64,000 nucleotides of DNA from Epiperipatus broadwayi (taxonomy: Eukaryota; Onychophora; Udeonychophora; Euonychophora; Peripatidae): positions 1,419,501 through 1,483,500 of the forward strand of contig JAQFVV010012397.1 of assembly GCA_028023455.1 (NCBI GenBank), written 5' to 3'. The notes under the pieces were generated by a model. The model made no database searches, was not told the origin of the DNA, and saw nothing but the letters and a program-made list of their open reading frames with translations. How positions within the stretch are numbered: the first letter of the stretch is position 1; every line of letters starts with the position of its first letter. Made by a program: the position numbers and the translations under genes. This document shows, one piece after another, positions 37,501 through 52,500 of this stretch.

Positions 37501-40500
37501 AATAAAACTGATAAAATAATTAAATCTTATATTTAAAAAAAAACAGAGCGACAAATAATGTGATTAAAATTTTTTAAAGAGGAAATATTTTTTATATATT
37601 TATAAAAATCTTGTAATATAATAAAAAAAATTATTCTCTAAAGTTCCAGCACTAAGAAACTACTGACCAATCAAAATCAAATAAATCTAATAATCCAGAA
37701 ATTTTTATTCCTCAATGTTACTATTATGTGTTCATCTTACTAACATAAATTTTGCCAGAGTCATATATCTATTATAGCATCTTGAATTTATGCCAGAAAT
37801 AAACTGCTGCTGTAATTTACAATGAAAAAGGCTTTTAAAATAAATTAATACTGGTATGATCTTTATTGATCTAAACTCAGCATATGATTCTGTTGGGAAA
37901 ATGATCTAAAAGTCTCCAAAATTTTTAAATGCAGGAAAACCATCAATTTATTTAACAAAATGTCGAAAAAAATTCAAATAACACTAAATGATAATCATAT
38001 ACAAAATTTTACAGAATGTTTTCCTCAACAAGGTTCAATTTTCTCACTTGCATTACTTAATATATTCATCAGCGATTTTTCAAAACAGAAGACAGGAAAT
38101 TCACTTACTATGACATTGCTTCAACTTCTCAAGATAAATCCTTTCTTGAAATAGAAAAGTCTCTCAAGATATGAAAAGATTGAAAATCTTTTTCAAAGAC
38201 TAGAGACTTATTCCTAATAGTATGTTCAAGTTTTCATCTAAACAATAATAATCATCTTGTAATCTCTATATTTGCATTAATATATTCAAATATAATCCAT
38301 TCTATGCCATTTATGATTAACCTTGAATTATAGTCTAATTTATTTCCATTATTTAACTAAAGTTAAATCAAAATTTCTAGGAATAATCTCCTTAAAATGA
38401 TAGTTGGTTAGTTAGTTGCAAATTCTTTGCAAACAGCTTTCTTAGCACTAGCACTGAGGTGGGCAATTGTTTTGGCTTTGGGGCAACAAAGGTTGATGGA
38501 GGGCTGCATCAGGGGCTACTTTGTGGAAGTGAAGGTTAGCGAAGGGCTGCATCTTTTTTTCATGACACAATTCCCTATATTACCAAAAAAATATTTGTTT
38601 GTCCACCGAATTTACATTTTTTCAGAGGGTTCATGGTTTTACTAAAGTTGGAAATGTATATATTTGCTAATTCAAAGACAAAATTTGAAATTAACCAGAT
38701 CAACTGGAAAAGCACTGCACATCACATCAACACTGTGCAAGTGCATTAACATGGCCATCCTAGGGGGAAATATGAGATGAATCTTTGGTCGTGCACAGGA
38801 AGAAAATCTCAGTTCAAGGTGGATTTTTCTGATTGTCTTGGTGGGCCACATAAAAACTCTTAGCGGGTCACGTGTGGCCCTTAGGCTGCTATTTGCCCAT
38901 CCTGCACTAGCATATTCTCCTAGTAAATATGGTATGCCTGCCTGAAGAAAAAAGTTCACATGATAAATTTTTAGATACTCAAATATTAGTATAAGAAATA
39001 TTATTAGTATATTCAAGTCTACTTTTTTGCACTTGCTTCTTGTCTTTTCATATATTTATCCAACAGATATCAAAAGTTGCTTCACAAAAAATTTATAATA
39101 AATAATGGACTTGCTAATAACTCAAGATATAACTTCAATCATTAAAAACTCATTTCAAATCAAAATCAAATGATTATAATGTAAAAATAAGGAATTATAA
39201 TTGTATTTTTATATTGGACGATTTCCATCATCTAATATGTGTGTTGAATGTCTTTAGAAAAGTTTAGTTTTATTTAAATATTCCAAATACATTCAACTGT
39301 TAGTAATATCACTGCAAACAGGGTAGTATATGCACCAACTGTTAGTAATATCACAGCAAACAGATTAGTATATGCACCAACTGTTAGTAATATCACAGCA
39401 AACAAGTTAGTATATGCACAACGTTTTGACAAGTATTTTTCTCCACTCTTCTTCAGGTGTTGCTGGCCTGACCAGTGGTAGTACCAGCATGGGATTCAAA
39501 CCTGAGTCCTTAGATTCTTGATTATTGAATTTTAAGATAACACTCTAACCAACTGAGCCATCCTGCTAAAGGCAACAGTATGTAGTAATTTCATATATTT
39601 ATCTGAGGTTCCTTCTGATTTCTCCATTTTTTCCTAAGAACAAAGTTGATTAGGGGTTTCCATACATTATGTATAGTTACTCTAGGTTGGCTTATGGGAT
39701 TTTTGCCATTGTCATGTGAGCAGATTCTTTAAATTTTCTTCTTCGTACCTTTTCTTCTCTAACCAATATTTTTGTAATTTTCCCAATTGAACGTATGTTC
39801 ATTGGTACATACATGGTTTGCTACCGTAGAGAAGAAAAGGTACAAAGAAGAAAATTTAAAGAAGCTGCTCACATGACAATGGTAAAAAATCTCATAAGCC
39901 AACCTAGTGTGACTATACATAATGTATGGAAACCACTAATCAACTTTGGTCTTAGGAAAAAGTGGAGAAATCAGGAGGAACCTCATAGATAAGTATATGA
40001 AATTACTATATACTGTTGCCTTTGGCATGATGGCTGTTGGTTAGGGTGTTACCTTAAAATTCAATAATCAAAAATCTAAGAAACCAGGTTCAAAACCCAT
40101 GATAGTATTGTCTTTGATCAGGCCAGCAACCTCTGAAGAAGATGAGAAAAATACCTCTTGAAATGTTGTGCATATACTAACCGGTTTGCTGTGATATTAC
40201 TAACAGTTGGTGCATATACTAATCTGTTTGCTGTGATGTTACTAACAGTTGAATGTATTTGGAATATTTAAATAAAATTAAACTTTTCTAAAGACATTCA
40301 ACATACATATTAGATTGTAGAAATAGTCAAATATAAAAATACAGCTAGAATACCATCATCACAAGCCTTCAGGAATTATAATGTTTCAAACAAATTTATT
40401 TTTCCAGATCCAACAATAAAGCCACTTTATTTGATCTTCCTAGATACAATTGGAGTCTTTACATCAGGATAATCTTAGGTGTATGGTTATCTACTTCATA

Positions 40501-43500
40501 AATACAAGCCATTGCTATATATAAATGGATGCAAATGTGAACTATGAACCACAAAGTTAATGACTAATGGATCTATGACAGTAGTAGTAGAATATTTTGT
40601 TAAAAGTTGTCATAAAAAAATCCATATACCAAATAAAAAATGTATAAGCCCGGCAATTGATTGCAATCTAAACTCATGCATTGTATTTTTCTGCATTTAT
40701 TTTTTGAAACATTTTATAACACTTTGAAGTTGAGGATACATTAATGACATTTAATAAACAGTAATGTGATGATGTGATGTGATGTATTGTGGCTTCTCCT
40801 TAAACGAAGTCAAGAATATCTCAGCAATTATGCCCAGATAAACCTGTTAGCCACTTTATTTCCCATTCCCCACTCTAAATTCTCATATTCTGCTCCATCC
40901 CATTTCCACAACATAATCTTTGTCAACTCTATAACCTTTATATCTAAATCCCCTTTATCTTTTCCCAAACCCAGCATAAAAATCAATGAGGTTCACTTTC
41001 TGTATAATCACTTTTTTCATATTTATTCTTCCATAACTTCATTATATGTACCCTTTCTGTTTTCAAACATTTACATTCAATTAACAGATGCCTAATATTT
41101 TCTATTCCTTCCTTACATAATTTACAAAATAAATCACCCATATTTTTCCATTTACATGTATATTCCCTTGTAGCTAAAGATCCATCCGAGCCTTAAATAA
41201 TAAACTACTTTCCTTACTATTATCATAAATTAACTCACACCTAATATTCTGTTTATTTCTATATATATTTAAACTCTTTTTACTCTCCATACTATTTCTC
41301 CATCTCTCTAACTCCCTATTCTTTTATCCCATTCCTTACTACTACAACACTCAACAATCCTCTTAACACAATCATCCCATCTTTTGTACCAATATACTGA
41401 TATAAATTCTTTATCCAAATCTTTTGCATACCGCATTACCTTTCTCACCCATCTTGTTACCTGCCCTTTACTCATAACCCAACTAAATACTATTTTGTCT
41501 ATTTTTTTATTATCCATAAACTGCAATCTACCAAACATTTTCATTTTACTTTTTGCATATCTCATATGAAAACTTGATCATCCCATTTCTCCTTGAATTG
41601 CCTCCCTAAATACAGTGGTGCCACCTAGTGCAAGCCTTAGTAAGTAATAGATGCAGAAAGATTTGTGCATAAAATTCCCATCATCCAATATCCCTAGACT
41701 AGTTTCTAGCTTTTGGATTTCTTCAGTGAGAAGCTTTGGATCTGAGAGCACTGCCCCCAGATCTAAGAATCCAATGCAACCTCCTCCAGAGTTTGCTACT
41801 GTTAATAACAGCTTGTGTAAGCATAGGAAATGGTGATCACATATTTTGTTCATTGACATATAATTCATAGAATCATATCATTTGTCAAGGAATAATTTTC
41901 TGGTAAACATCTGATTTTAAATATAACAGCTGTATTTTTATATTAGACTATTTCCATCATCTAATTAATATATGTATTGAATGTGCTATTACTAACAGTT
42001 GAATGTATTTGGAATATTTAAATAAAGTTGAATTTTTCTAAAGACATTCAATACATATATTATTAGATGATGGAAATAGTCCAATATAAAAATACTACTA
42101 GAACACCATCATCATAAACCTTCAAAAAAACATTAAATATAACAGCTGTATCTGTAAAATATATTTACAAATACAATGATTATAGTTATAATTAAATTTC
42201 TATAAATATAATGAAATGTAATTAATTTAATAATAAAAATTTTAAAAACTGTGTGCCTCCAAAATTTCAAAATGTTCAATTACCTTAGAAAAATTATCTG
42301 CCTGTCTTTATGACATAAATTTATAATACGTTCACTTATGTCAATAATGTTATCAGCATCAATTACAGCCTGAAATATATAAAATTATTAATTTTTTGAA
42401 TTATATTTATAAATAATAAAAATTGGTATGATTACAAAAATACTTACGACAAATGTGACATTTTCTAATCTTAAATGTGACAACAACATATTAAAAATAT
42501 TTGCTGGAGTGCCTATTAAAATATCTACAAGTCTCTTCTCTGATGATGTATCTTTGTTTCTATTAATATAATACCTAGATGAACTATTGAGATACAAATC
42601 TTGATTGAAAGAACTAAAAAAAACCATTTATAAAATCAAGTTTTTTAAAACTATTTATACCTATCTTTTGAATACAATATAAAACTATAAATTAATTAAT
42701 ACCTTATAATATTCATATAATTAAATCTTTTCAGGAATTCTTGGATTTGAATTAGACTTTCATCAGTGTCACATATTACCAAAGCTAGAGGGTCTGAGTG
42801 TTGATGATGAAATCTAAAAACATTTACAAAGTTTAAAGATCTGAAATTTGCATTTAAACAGGTTTGTTAAAATTGAGAAGAAATTTATTGATTGAGTATA
42901 AATTTCAAGAATATAGAAACAATTATGTAAGTCTATATTACATAATTTAATGGCCCTTAAACACTCGCTTTTATATCACAAGAGATGCAGTAGTAAGCCA
43001 ATTGCTATTGCTGTGATCAGTATTAATGGAGAGGCTGCATAAGCCATGGATGTGTCAGACAGGATTAAAATTTAAAAATAAATTCCTGATCAAATATTCT
43101 TTAGTCAAACACAGGTTAATCTATTTAGAAATATTAAAAATATGTCCCAGAAAGTAGAAATCATTAAGAAAAAAAGATTATATATTTAAATAATAAAGAG
43201 CTGGGAATAGCTACAAAAAGAATGAGAGATCTCTGGGCAAAGCATAAAGTTTTAAGATGCTATCGCTTTGGATTAGTAAAGTTTTGATTTAATTACATGT
43301 GGCTGTATTCTTATTCATATATTGCCAACAATAACAATATATTGCATTGGACTTATGTAACTGCATGTATGTTTTGGGATTAGTAATGTCTGGATTTAAT
43401 TAATTGCCTGCATGGCTGCATTATTTTTATACTGCTTACAATAAGTTATCTTGGACTTACTTCTTTTATGTGACTGTATTTATTGTTTAGGCTTGCTAAT

Positions 43501-46500
43501 GTTTTGAATTAATTAATTGCCTTGTACCTTCATATCATAATCTGGATTTGTTTGGCTGAATGTTGTATATAGAGCAGTGCCTGGTCGTAGAAGTTTTTTG
43601 CTGGTCCGCGCTAGACTGGCAAGAAAGTTTTAATAACAAAATAATAAGATTTTAAACTTTTAATTAATATAACCAATTTTTATTTATTTTTTTCATCACA
43701 CTTTTACCTGATTAAAAAAAAAAGAAACAGAACAAAATCTAATCAGTCATACATAAATTAATTTGTTTTTTTAGTTATCACAGATGTTTATGGGGGGGGG
43801 GATAGAATTAAATTTTTTATTACTTTTCTAAAAAAATTAAAAATTAAAAAAAAAAAGTTTTTTATTATACAAACTCCATATATATATAACTTCATCTAAG
43901 GCTAAGCTGTTTACATCTTTAAGAAAATTTATCTATAGACTTCTGCTGGTCCATGAAACCTTATCCTTATTTTTGCCAGTCCGCGAAATCTTATTCTTAT
44001 TTTTACCGGGCCACAGGTGTGAAAAGGTTGAAGACCATTGATATAGAGACTGGCTCTAGTTCCATATTGTTTACTGCATTATCATTTTACCTGTCCTACG
44101 TTTGCCATCCATGTATATATATATACAGTGTGTGTATATATATATATATATATATAAGCTGGTTTGGAATTGTCTAATGTGACCATGTTACAGATTACCT
44201 GGATTACTTTTTATAAGGTAAACTACATGTAATGGCTCACTTCTACATATACTTTACTTATATTGCATTAATTTCATGTGATAATGTCAGAACTGCTTAG
44301 TTTTGCTTTCTGTGTAATCACACAATTGTTCATAAACAGCACTGCTAGATTGTGTGTGTGTGTGTGTGTGTGTTATAAAAAAGAAAGGAAGAAAAGGAAA
44401 AAATTTTTCACTCATTTACTTTTTATTTAATTTTTGATTGTAGTATATATTGTTTTATTTACACTTCAGTATGCCTTTTCCATGCTTGGATCCATTTTAT
44501 GATGAAGATCCTGACACTTATGCCCAAGCCAAGCCAAGACAAGAAAACAAAATTCTAAACAATTTACAGCAGTGAGAACTAACAACAAATCCAGTTGCAA
44601 GCTATTTTATTATACTTCAATAATCTTATGGTAGTCAAATATTTGAGAACTAGACATAGTTCCAAAAAGTATAGAATAATACCAAACAGTATAGAATAAT
44701 AAATATAAGATTGAGTATTTTAAAAACTAAATGCAGTAATTTCATTTTCAAAATTCTACCTCCGTATACATATAAACTCTTAATCCATTATTTCATAGAG
44801 AATCAGAGAAAATAAATAGCAAAAATCAATAAACAATAAAGTGAAATCCTATAAAAAAAATTATAACTGACAGTTTAATTATTCATTAAAATAAATTATT
44901 TTTTTTACTTCTATAATATTTAAAATGTAGTTAATTACTGTACTTAGGAAGAAATAGATGATTGTAAAATCAATGCTTAATTGTAGAATTAAAAAACCTG
45001 AAAAAAAATTATTAGAAATGACCATCATAAAAATGTTTTAGGAAAATTGCAAGATTTTATTACTACACATTATAAATAACAAACAAATTATAAAGTGCAA
45101 TGGATCTATTTATAACAATGATGTAAACAGGTAGTTTTCAAATTAAAACAAATATTCAAAGTATCTGTTAAAAACAATGCATATGGCCCTGATTTCAGGA
45201 CCAGAAAAAAAAAAGGCAGACAACGGATATAAAAAAAATACACATAACTGATGGATTGAGAGCTCTATATGAATATGTATATATACAGTATGTTTATATA
45301 AATATTGGAAATTTAATGGGAATATCCTGCTTATTTTTATATTTTTTCCATTTATCTGTTAATCAAGCTAATTACCAATTAAAAATTGACATTACAAACT
45401 GAAGTTGCATCGTTCAGTAAATAACTGAACAGGAAGTAACTAAAAACTTCCAATGAGTTATATAACGTTTTTTTTTTTTTTGCTCAATCCCATCACAATT
45501 ATTCATCAGCCCAGAATAGAAATTCAAAATATATTTATATACGTAATATTATTAAATAAATAGACAAGCTACAACATTAAAATACGGGATTTATGGGATT
45601 TGAATTGATGACGTTTGCTTCCACTTTGTTTTGTTTTTTTTAATTTAATGGCAGTTGAGGCAGGTTTAAGAAATTAACTGAAAGTACTTCTGCAGATTGA
45701 AAAACTGTTTATTACTGTTAAATTTATTATTTTATTATGATATTTAAATACATATTATATAAAGTTTAAGTATTTCTAAAAATAATGTGTATGTGAAATT
45801 AAATTGTAACGTGTACTATATGGATTACTTGCAAAAGTTGTATGTTTCTAATGTATTTATAAGAGATTAATTTAACTTCTGGGCTGATGGATAGTTGTGA
45901 TAGGATTGAGCTAAAGGTGAAAAAAAAAAGTTATATAACTCAGTGGAAGTTTCAGTTACTTCCTGGCAAAAAATACTATGAAATAATATTAGTTGAGCAT
46001 TACCAAGAATTTGTTATTACTTGCCATTCTCTCAAAACAATTTATTCTAAAATTTCAGCTTATAACTCCATATAAACATATGTATAAGTATATAACATTT
46101 ATTATTTTTTTTAAACAACTTTAGATCAGCAAAGAGTTTAACCTAGGTCACAGCTTACTTTAAAAAAAAGATAACTGCCTGAGTTAAGAATAGAGGCCAT
46201 CCTATGTATTAAAACGGAAATTCTGCTGCACTTTGGTGTATTTTATTCAGTCCCCCCCCCCCTCCAAAAATACAGAATCACATGGCAAGACAAAATCTAA
46301 AATCTATTTTAAATGTACTGTCACTTTTATCTAATAGAATTGTTTTAATCATTCTATTTAGAAGGAACTAATGATATAATAGAAATAGCATGTGTATAAC
46401 TGAATTCAAATTCAGGTCAAGTAAATTTGAAAATTTTTCAACATTCTTTGAATTTTTGTTTTAGATAGTCAGTCCATAATTAACACAGTTAATAAATTTA

Positions 46501-49500
46501 ATATAGATCAATAAATGGGAATCTAACTATTCTTAATTAGAGCAAAAAAAAAAGAAAAATTCCAACTATCTGAAAATTAGCAAACCTATGAATATTACCT
46601 ATATTATTTCTTTACAAGAGGCTGTTAGAAAAGTTTGCAATGAGATTTTTAAAACCAATTTTACTTATTTTTATCTAAATTAATTTAAAGCTTTTTTAAA
46701 AAAAAAAGCTGTAAATGAATAAATTTACTATGAGTAATTGGTACAAAATCATTCGCAATATGGCGTTTTATTTTAAAAAAAAAAAAAATGTTATTTACTG
46801 AGTTTGATTATATTTATTTCTATTCAAATAATTCAAAATTTATAAAGTTATAAATAATCTGAATAAAATTCTCGTACATACTTACAGTGGTTGAATGCTG
46901 ACGTGAATCATCATTGGCAGTAAAAATATTAAAATCTCCAAACTAGCGACCTTTAGAAAAAAATGATATAATATTTTCATTATTACTAGGTAAATAAAAA
47001 TGTCAATAAAGGATAGTCTTTGCCACCAAAGTCTTAACAAACTAATGAAAAATACAGATGTCTATTATTTATATCCACCCTTTAAAAAATAAATGTTATG
47101 AAATATCAAGTCATTCCTAATTATTTTTAGAATTTTAAATTCTAAAACCATTTTATTAATTCTAATCAAAAACATTTATAGCATGTAAAGACTTCAAAAA
47201 TCATTCTAAACAAAAATGATTTTGGAATATTGTAAAAATAATTTAAATTTTTAATAATAAAACTTGATATATATATACTTTAACTTTTAACTATTCATTA
47301 AATATTCATCAAATAAACTCAAATTGACAATTGTATCATTGGTAAATGGAATTAATTTTGCTACATTAAATAAGATTTTATGCAAAACAGTTCTGATAAA
47401 TTCTGAAAATGCAAACAAAATTAATTCTTCACCCCAGTGTTGTAATGAAATATACGAACAAATATACTTGACCAAATTATTAAAATATAAGTGTTTATAT
47501 TTATATATTTCCTTTTTTAATATTTTTTCAGTATCAAAATATACATTGAAATTTATTTTTATATTTATTTATTTCTCAATATTCTAATTCTTTATATATA
47601 GATCATCATTAGAATAGGATATCTTTCTGCACACATATAACCGTTATTTAGTAATATCAGTAATTAAAATTATATACTATAACAGTGTTTATATTTATAT
47701 ATTTCCTTTTTTAATATTTTTTCAGTATCAAAATATACATTGAAATTTATTTTTATATTTATTTATTTCTCAATATTCTAATTCTTTATATATAGATCAT
47801 CATTAGAATAGGATATCTTTCTGCTCACATATAACCGTTATTTAGTAATATCAGTAATTAAAATTATATAGTATGTATATGGTTATATATATATCAAAGT
47901 AATTTATACAAGTAATTAAATATTTAATTCTACAATAAAGAAGACTATCACCTTACTTTTTTTTTTTGTAGGATATATCTGCTAATTCTAAAAATATCTT
48001 AAATAAACATATTATATGGTTGTTGTTTCATATATACATGCATATATATTTTTTGTGTATATAATATATAAATATTTGAAAACCAGGCATTCTTCACAAA
48101 CCTGGAGCTTTAATTGTAAATATAGGAGATTTGAACTCAAACTTTCAAGCACCCACCAACTATTCACACTATCTCATACAACTGATGCACATGACCACAT
48201 ACATGTGTAGAAAAGATAAATAATCACCAATGTATGTAGTTCATGCTAAACCAGCACTCATCAGTTGGTCCAGATTATCATCTCCCACATATATATAATC
48301 AGTGCTCAGTTTATATTAAGATAGCAAATCTTCACCCTTTAATGGACAAGCTTCAATCTACTCCAACCTCCAACATTTCAGCCATCCATATCATTGAAAA
48401 TCTGATGAAAAGCCAAATCCCATGCCAATGCCAACTTTATTGCCAAGCCCATGTTGACCTTAAGTCATTCTGATTCCTGTGTATAGGACCTTATCTATTT
48501 AAATAGATAGAAGAGGATGAGCAGAATATGAGCTTATATGTAAATATTTGAAAATCAGGCACTCTTCACAAACCTAGAGCTTTAATTGTAAATATAGGAG
48601 ATTTGAACTCAGACTGTCAAGCACCCACCAACTATCCACACTATCTCATACAACTGATACACATGACCACACACATGTAAAGAAGATAAATAATCACCAA
48701 TATACGTATTTTATGCTGAACCAGCACTTATCAGTTGGTCCAGATTATCATCTCCCACATATATATAATCAGTGCTCAGTATATATTAAGATAGAAAATC
48801 TTCACACTTTAATAGACATGCTTCAATAATGTAGACATTGACATGGGATTTAGCTTTTCATCATCAGATTTTCAATATGGATGGCTGAGAAGTTGGAGGT
48901 TGGAGTAGATTAAAGCCTGTCCATTAAAATGTGAAGATTTTCTATCTTAATATAAACTGAGCACTGATTATATGTGTGTGGGAGATGATAATCTGGATCA
49001 ACAAATGAGTGCTGGTTTAGCACAAAATACGAATATTGGTGATTATTTAGCTTTTCTACATGTATACAGTCATGTGTATCAGTTGTATGAGATAGTGTGG
49101 ATAGTTGGTGGATGCTTAAAAGTCTGAGTTCAAATCCCCTATATGTATATAATATATACAATTTTCATTTTTTTTGTCTATTAATGTAATGACAGAATGA
49201 AAAAAAACAAGAGATACTATTGGTCGTATTTGTTCACAGTTAAACTGTAACTGAAAACCTGAGAATTAAATTAAAGAATAAAAGTATGTAAAAATCCAGT
49301 TATACTAAACTCAGGTATGCATCTATCATGTTATCATCATGCTGCTATAATTAATATGATAACTGGATTTTTACATACTTTTATTCTTTAATTTAATTCC
49401 CAGTTCTGATTCCAGATGTTATATTTGTTTTTTGTCTCTTTTCTTTTAGAATTAGAATAGTCAGAATTATTTACAATTGGCTTCTAATGATTCAGGATAC

Positions 49501-52500
49501 AAATAATGTTAACTCAAAGTACTTTTATAATAAACAGGGAGACAAAAATGTGAAATATATATATTTTCATGTCAAATGTGTTGACCAGGAAGCGAACCCA
49601 GGTTTGGAAGGACACTAACTATGCTAACCACTAGGCCACCAACACTTGACAAATTTCTGTTTGACCTTATTTTACACAATCTTGTCAAAATTTGCTGTCA
49701 CATTTAGTTATAGAATTTCAGTTTAAAGCAAATATGTAAATGATATACAGTAATATGACTTAACCCATGCAATCTCATGTCTATTATAGTTTGAAGATAA
49801 ATCTTTTTTCATTCTCTCTTTAACCTATTCATTTAATGTAATCATAGCAGAATAAATAATGTAACTTGGAAGTTTATTTTTTTACTGTAATTTCAAGACT
49901 TGGATCTGGAATCATGGACCAGAGTCAATAATTTCTAGACTTAAAATGTTGGGAAAGTCACGCATGTTTCATTGATCTTTTTTGAAAAAAAATAGACTTG
50001 CATTTAATAAGGCATACAAGTACGCTATTGTTATTAAAAGAATCTACTTAATGCATATTCTTTTTTGTTTTGTTTTTTGTAAGAAGAATTTAGTTAATTT
50101 TGTACAAAATTAAAATTTAAAGCTACTATTTATTTTGTTTTCCTTTAGATTTGAAACAAATATGGAAATTATTTTTTGCTTTTTATCTGAAAAACTATAT
50201 TATATTGTAATTCTTTTTCATCACAAAATCTACATACTATTTTACCTATGCATCGAATATTTTTTTATCTTGTAGTGTTTTTCAGTTTTAATTTCAATTA
50301 AGAAAGGAATGATGAAACATTGTGTAGAAAGATTTTGTGTTTGGCTAATATTTTTTATTTTTTAAAAAATGTTTATCATTAAAAGTTTTATTACCTTAGA
50401 AATGCATAAGAAATCATAGCCTTGCATGATAATGGGCCAAGCTTGACACTGAAATACAAAATATTTATTAATTTGTTAAATACAGCCAACATTAAAAATT
50501 AAAATATTTACTTCCCAAATATATTTTTACTATATATAACTTGAAAAATTTATTAAAAATAAATAAAACAGTAAAGTCAATGTAATTGTTTTTAGATATC
50601 TATTAAGATCTAAGACTAATTAATTATTTTGTTACCTATCTGTATATTTTAATATATAATTCATTTTTTATTTGAATATAATTAGTAAAGGCTGTTCCTT
50701 ACATAAGTGCATTTGTAAACAAATTCTCTCAAAACAGGAGTCAATAATTCATACTGAATTCTTGATATATTGAAATTCAAATATAGAAGATTAAAAGCTT
50801 TTAAATAACTTATTTATGGTCAAAGGCTCTTTTACACAGAAGCATGAAGAAGCTCTTTGCAAATATATTATTATTTTTAAGATTTTTAATTTTAAAAAAT
50901 GTAACTGTAATATGAAACTTTTTACCTGTAAAGGAGTTGGCATGGTTATATTATGTGCTTTCAGTTGATTAAGGATTTCCGCTAAAAATAAAAAAAAATT
51001 AAAAAAATATGATTACAATATTAGTAAACAAAGAATTACCATCATTAAATAGAAAGGTTAATGGGCAGTTTTCTAATGATAAAAATTAAACTACACTTTT
51101 AAAGTTTTGGAGAAAAAAATTGAATCTTTTTTTTTTCTATTTTAATTTTCAAAGTCATCCAAACCTCACCACCATTTAATTTTCCCATATTCTATATTTT
51201 GTTTACATTTTTTTTTGTTTGTTTCATGTTTTAATCCTTTGTTTAATATATAATTTCATCTTTTACTAAATATTGCTTTAATATAATAAAATTAATTTAC
51301 ATTTATTTTGTACAATAATTAATTAATGTATAGATGTTATAAAATGTCTTTACATTAATATATTTTTGATAATTTTAATCATTTTTTTCTGATTGTTTTA
51401 AAAAAAAATGGTGATATAATTTATTTATTTTTTAATTTGTCAGTTTCTAGCTCAATTCTATTTTTTGTCTGTTGGTTGCTTTTTATTCAGCTTTAATATT
51501 TTCAATATTAGTTACATAAAAAATATCACTTGTCTTGCTTATATTATGTTTGCATTTATTGCAATAGTAACTGAATCATTAAGTTATTTTCCTTTTATAC
51601 TTAAACAATGTTACAATATGGACTTCTGAGGGCAATATGCAGATATATTCATATAAATAAGGTAATCCTGTACCAATCGTGTGTTCATTCAACAAGAGCT
51701 AGAATCCATATCCATCTAGTATGTGCAAGATACATAAGTCAGGAATAATACCAAATACCAACATATTTACTAGTGCTCCAGGATCTATGACTACATGAAC
51801 AATGCTTTTGATGATACAAGTGAGTGTCATTCTTACTCTGTCCCAGCTAGAGTTCATGGCTCACATGTGATTTAATACAACAAATTTATATTTCATTAAT
51901 TAATACCTATCTAAATTTATTACAATTACAGAATGATGTAAAGTATATCTGACATGATTGACAATTTAAATAAGTTGAAGATTTGATTGATTTGAACTAC
52001 ATTAATAACAACTTCATGGCAACATGATGAAAGGAATGAGTTTAAACCCATAAAATCTTATAAATAAGTGATTTATGTTAGAGATTCAGAATAATGACAA
52101 ACTGAGATTTCAAAGTACTAATATATATTTATTATACATATATGTGTCATTATACAAAATATACCAATGTCTGTCTACACAACTTCATTATACATATTGG
52201 ACTCGCAATTACGGTAATTTATAATTCATTAAGTAAATCAGATAACATTATAATTAACCAATATTAACACATTTCAATTTAGCAGGCAATTGCAATCCAT
52301 TTAAGACACAAATTGTTTTGATACAGCAAACATATAATACTTTGTTTACTAAGTATAAACAGTTGGTTAAGCAGTCTGCCATGTATAAATCAGCAATAAT
52401 CCTTCATTTAGCACTCAATAAATATATAAATTTAAGAAAATAAATATATTTTCTTCCTTTAAACATATATAGACAACTGAATAGAAATGAGTTGCATTAG

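Larger units (their letters stand above)
39202..40370. mobile_element. Penelope-like foldback element 3 with 12-bp target-site duplication
   Basis: Same family and layout as the 30.4-31.9 kb element. The arms meet near 39,810, and each has the GIY-YIG end, a tRNA-like segment and a hammerhead-like motif. AGGAATTATAAT flanks it at 39,190-39,201 and 40,371-40,382. A short direct repeat (ACTGTTAGTAATATCACAG) is amplified about three times at 39,296-39,420. Confidence 0.87.
48050..49155. mobile_element. Family D cluster: two direct and one inverted copy
   Basis: Copy 1 (48,062-48,480) and copy 2 (48,545-48,830) share orientation; copy 3 (48,850-49,150) is inverted. Each has a tRNA-like end (B-box GAGTTCAAATC, with TAGTTGGTGG upstream) and a hammerhead-like motif with stem II GTGCT/AGCAC. 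The long plus and minus frames here (for example 48,910-49,161) are the same repeat read in both directions. Confidence 0.8.

Noticed and set aside
38427-39016. Frames at 38,427-38,645 (plus) and 38,672-39,016 (minus) as genes
   Set aside because: They fall mostly within the 451-bp hAT MITE or its edge and are open only because that element is GC-richer.
39296-39420. CRISPR-like short repeat array
   Set aside because: It is three degenerate direct copies of a PLE end segment with no spacers of constant length, in an animal genome.
41308-41569. Plus-strand frame 41,384-41,569
   Set aside because: It is the shadow of the minus-strand LINE fragment at the same place.
44931-45002. Extra helicase exon between exons 7 and 8
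   Set aside because: An acceptor and donor can be drawn, but the phase does not fit exon 8, and the exon 7 to exon 8 join is already in phase and matches the family.
48910-49161. Frames at 48,016-48,473 (plus) and 48,910-49,161 (minus) as related proteins
   Set aside because: They are one non-coding repeat (family D) read in direct and inverted copies; the similar peptides only reflect that.
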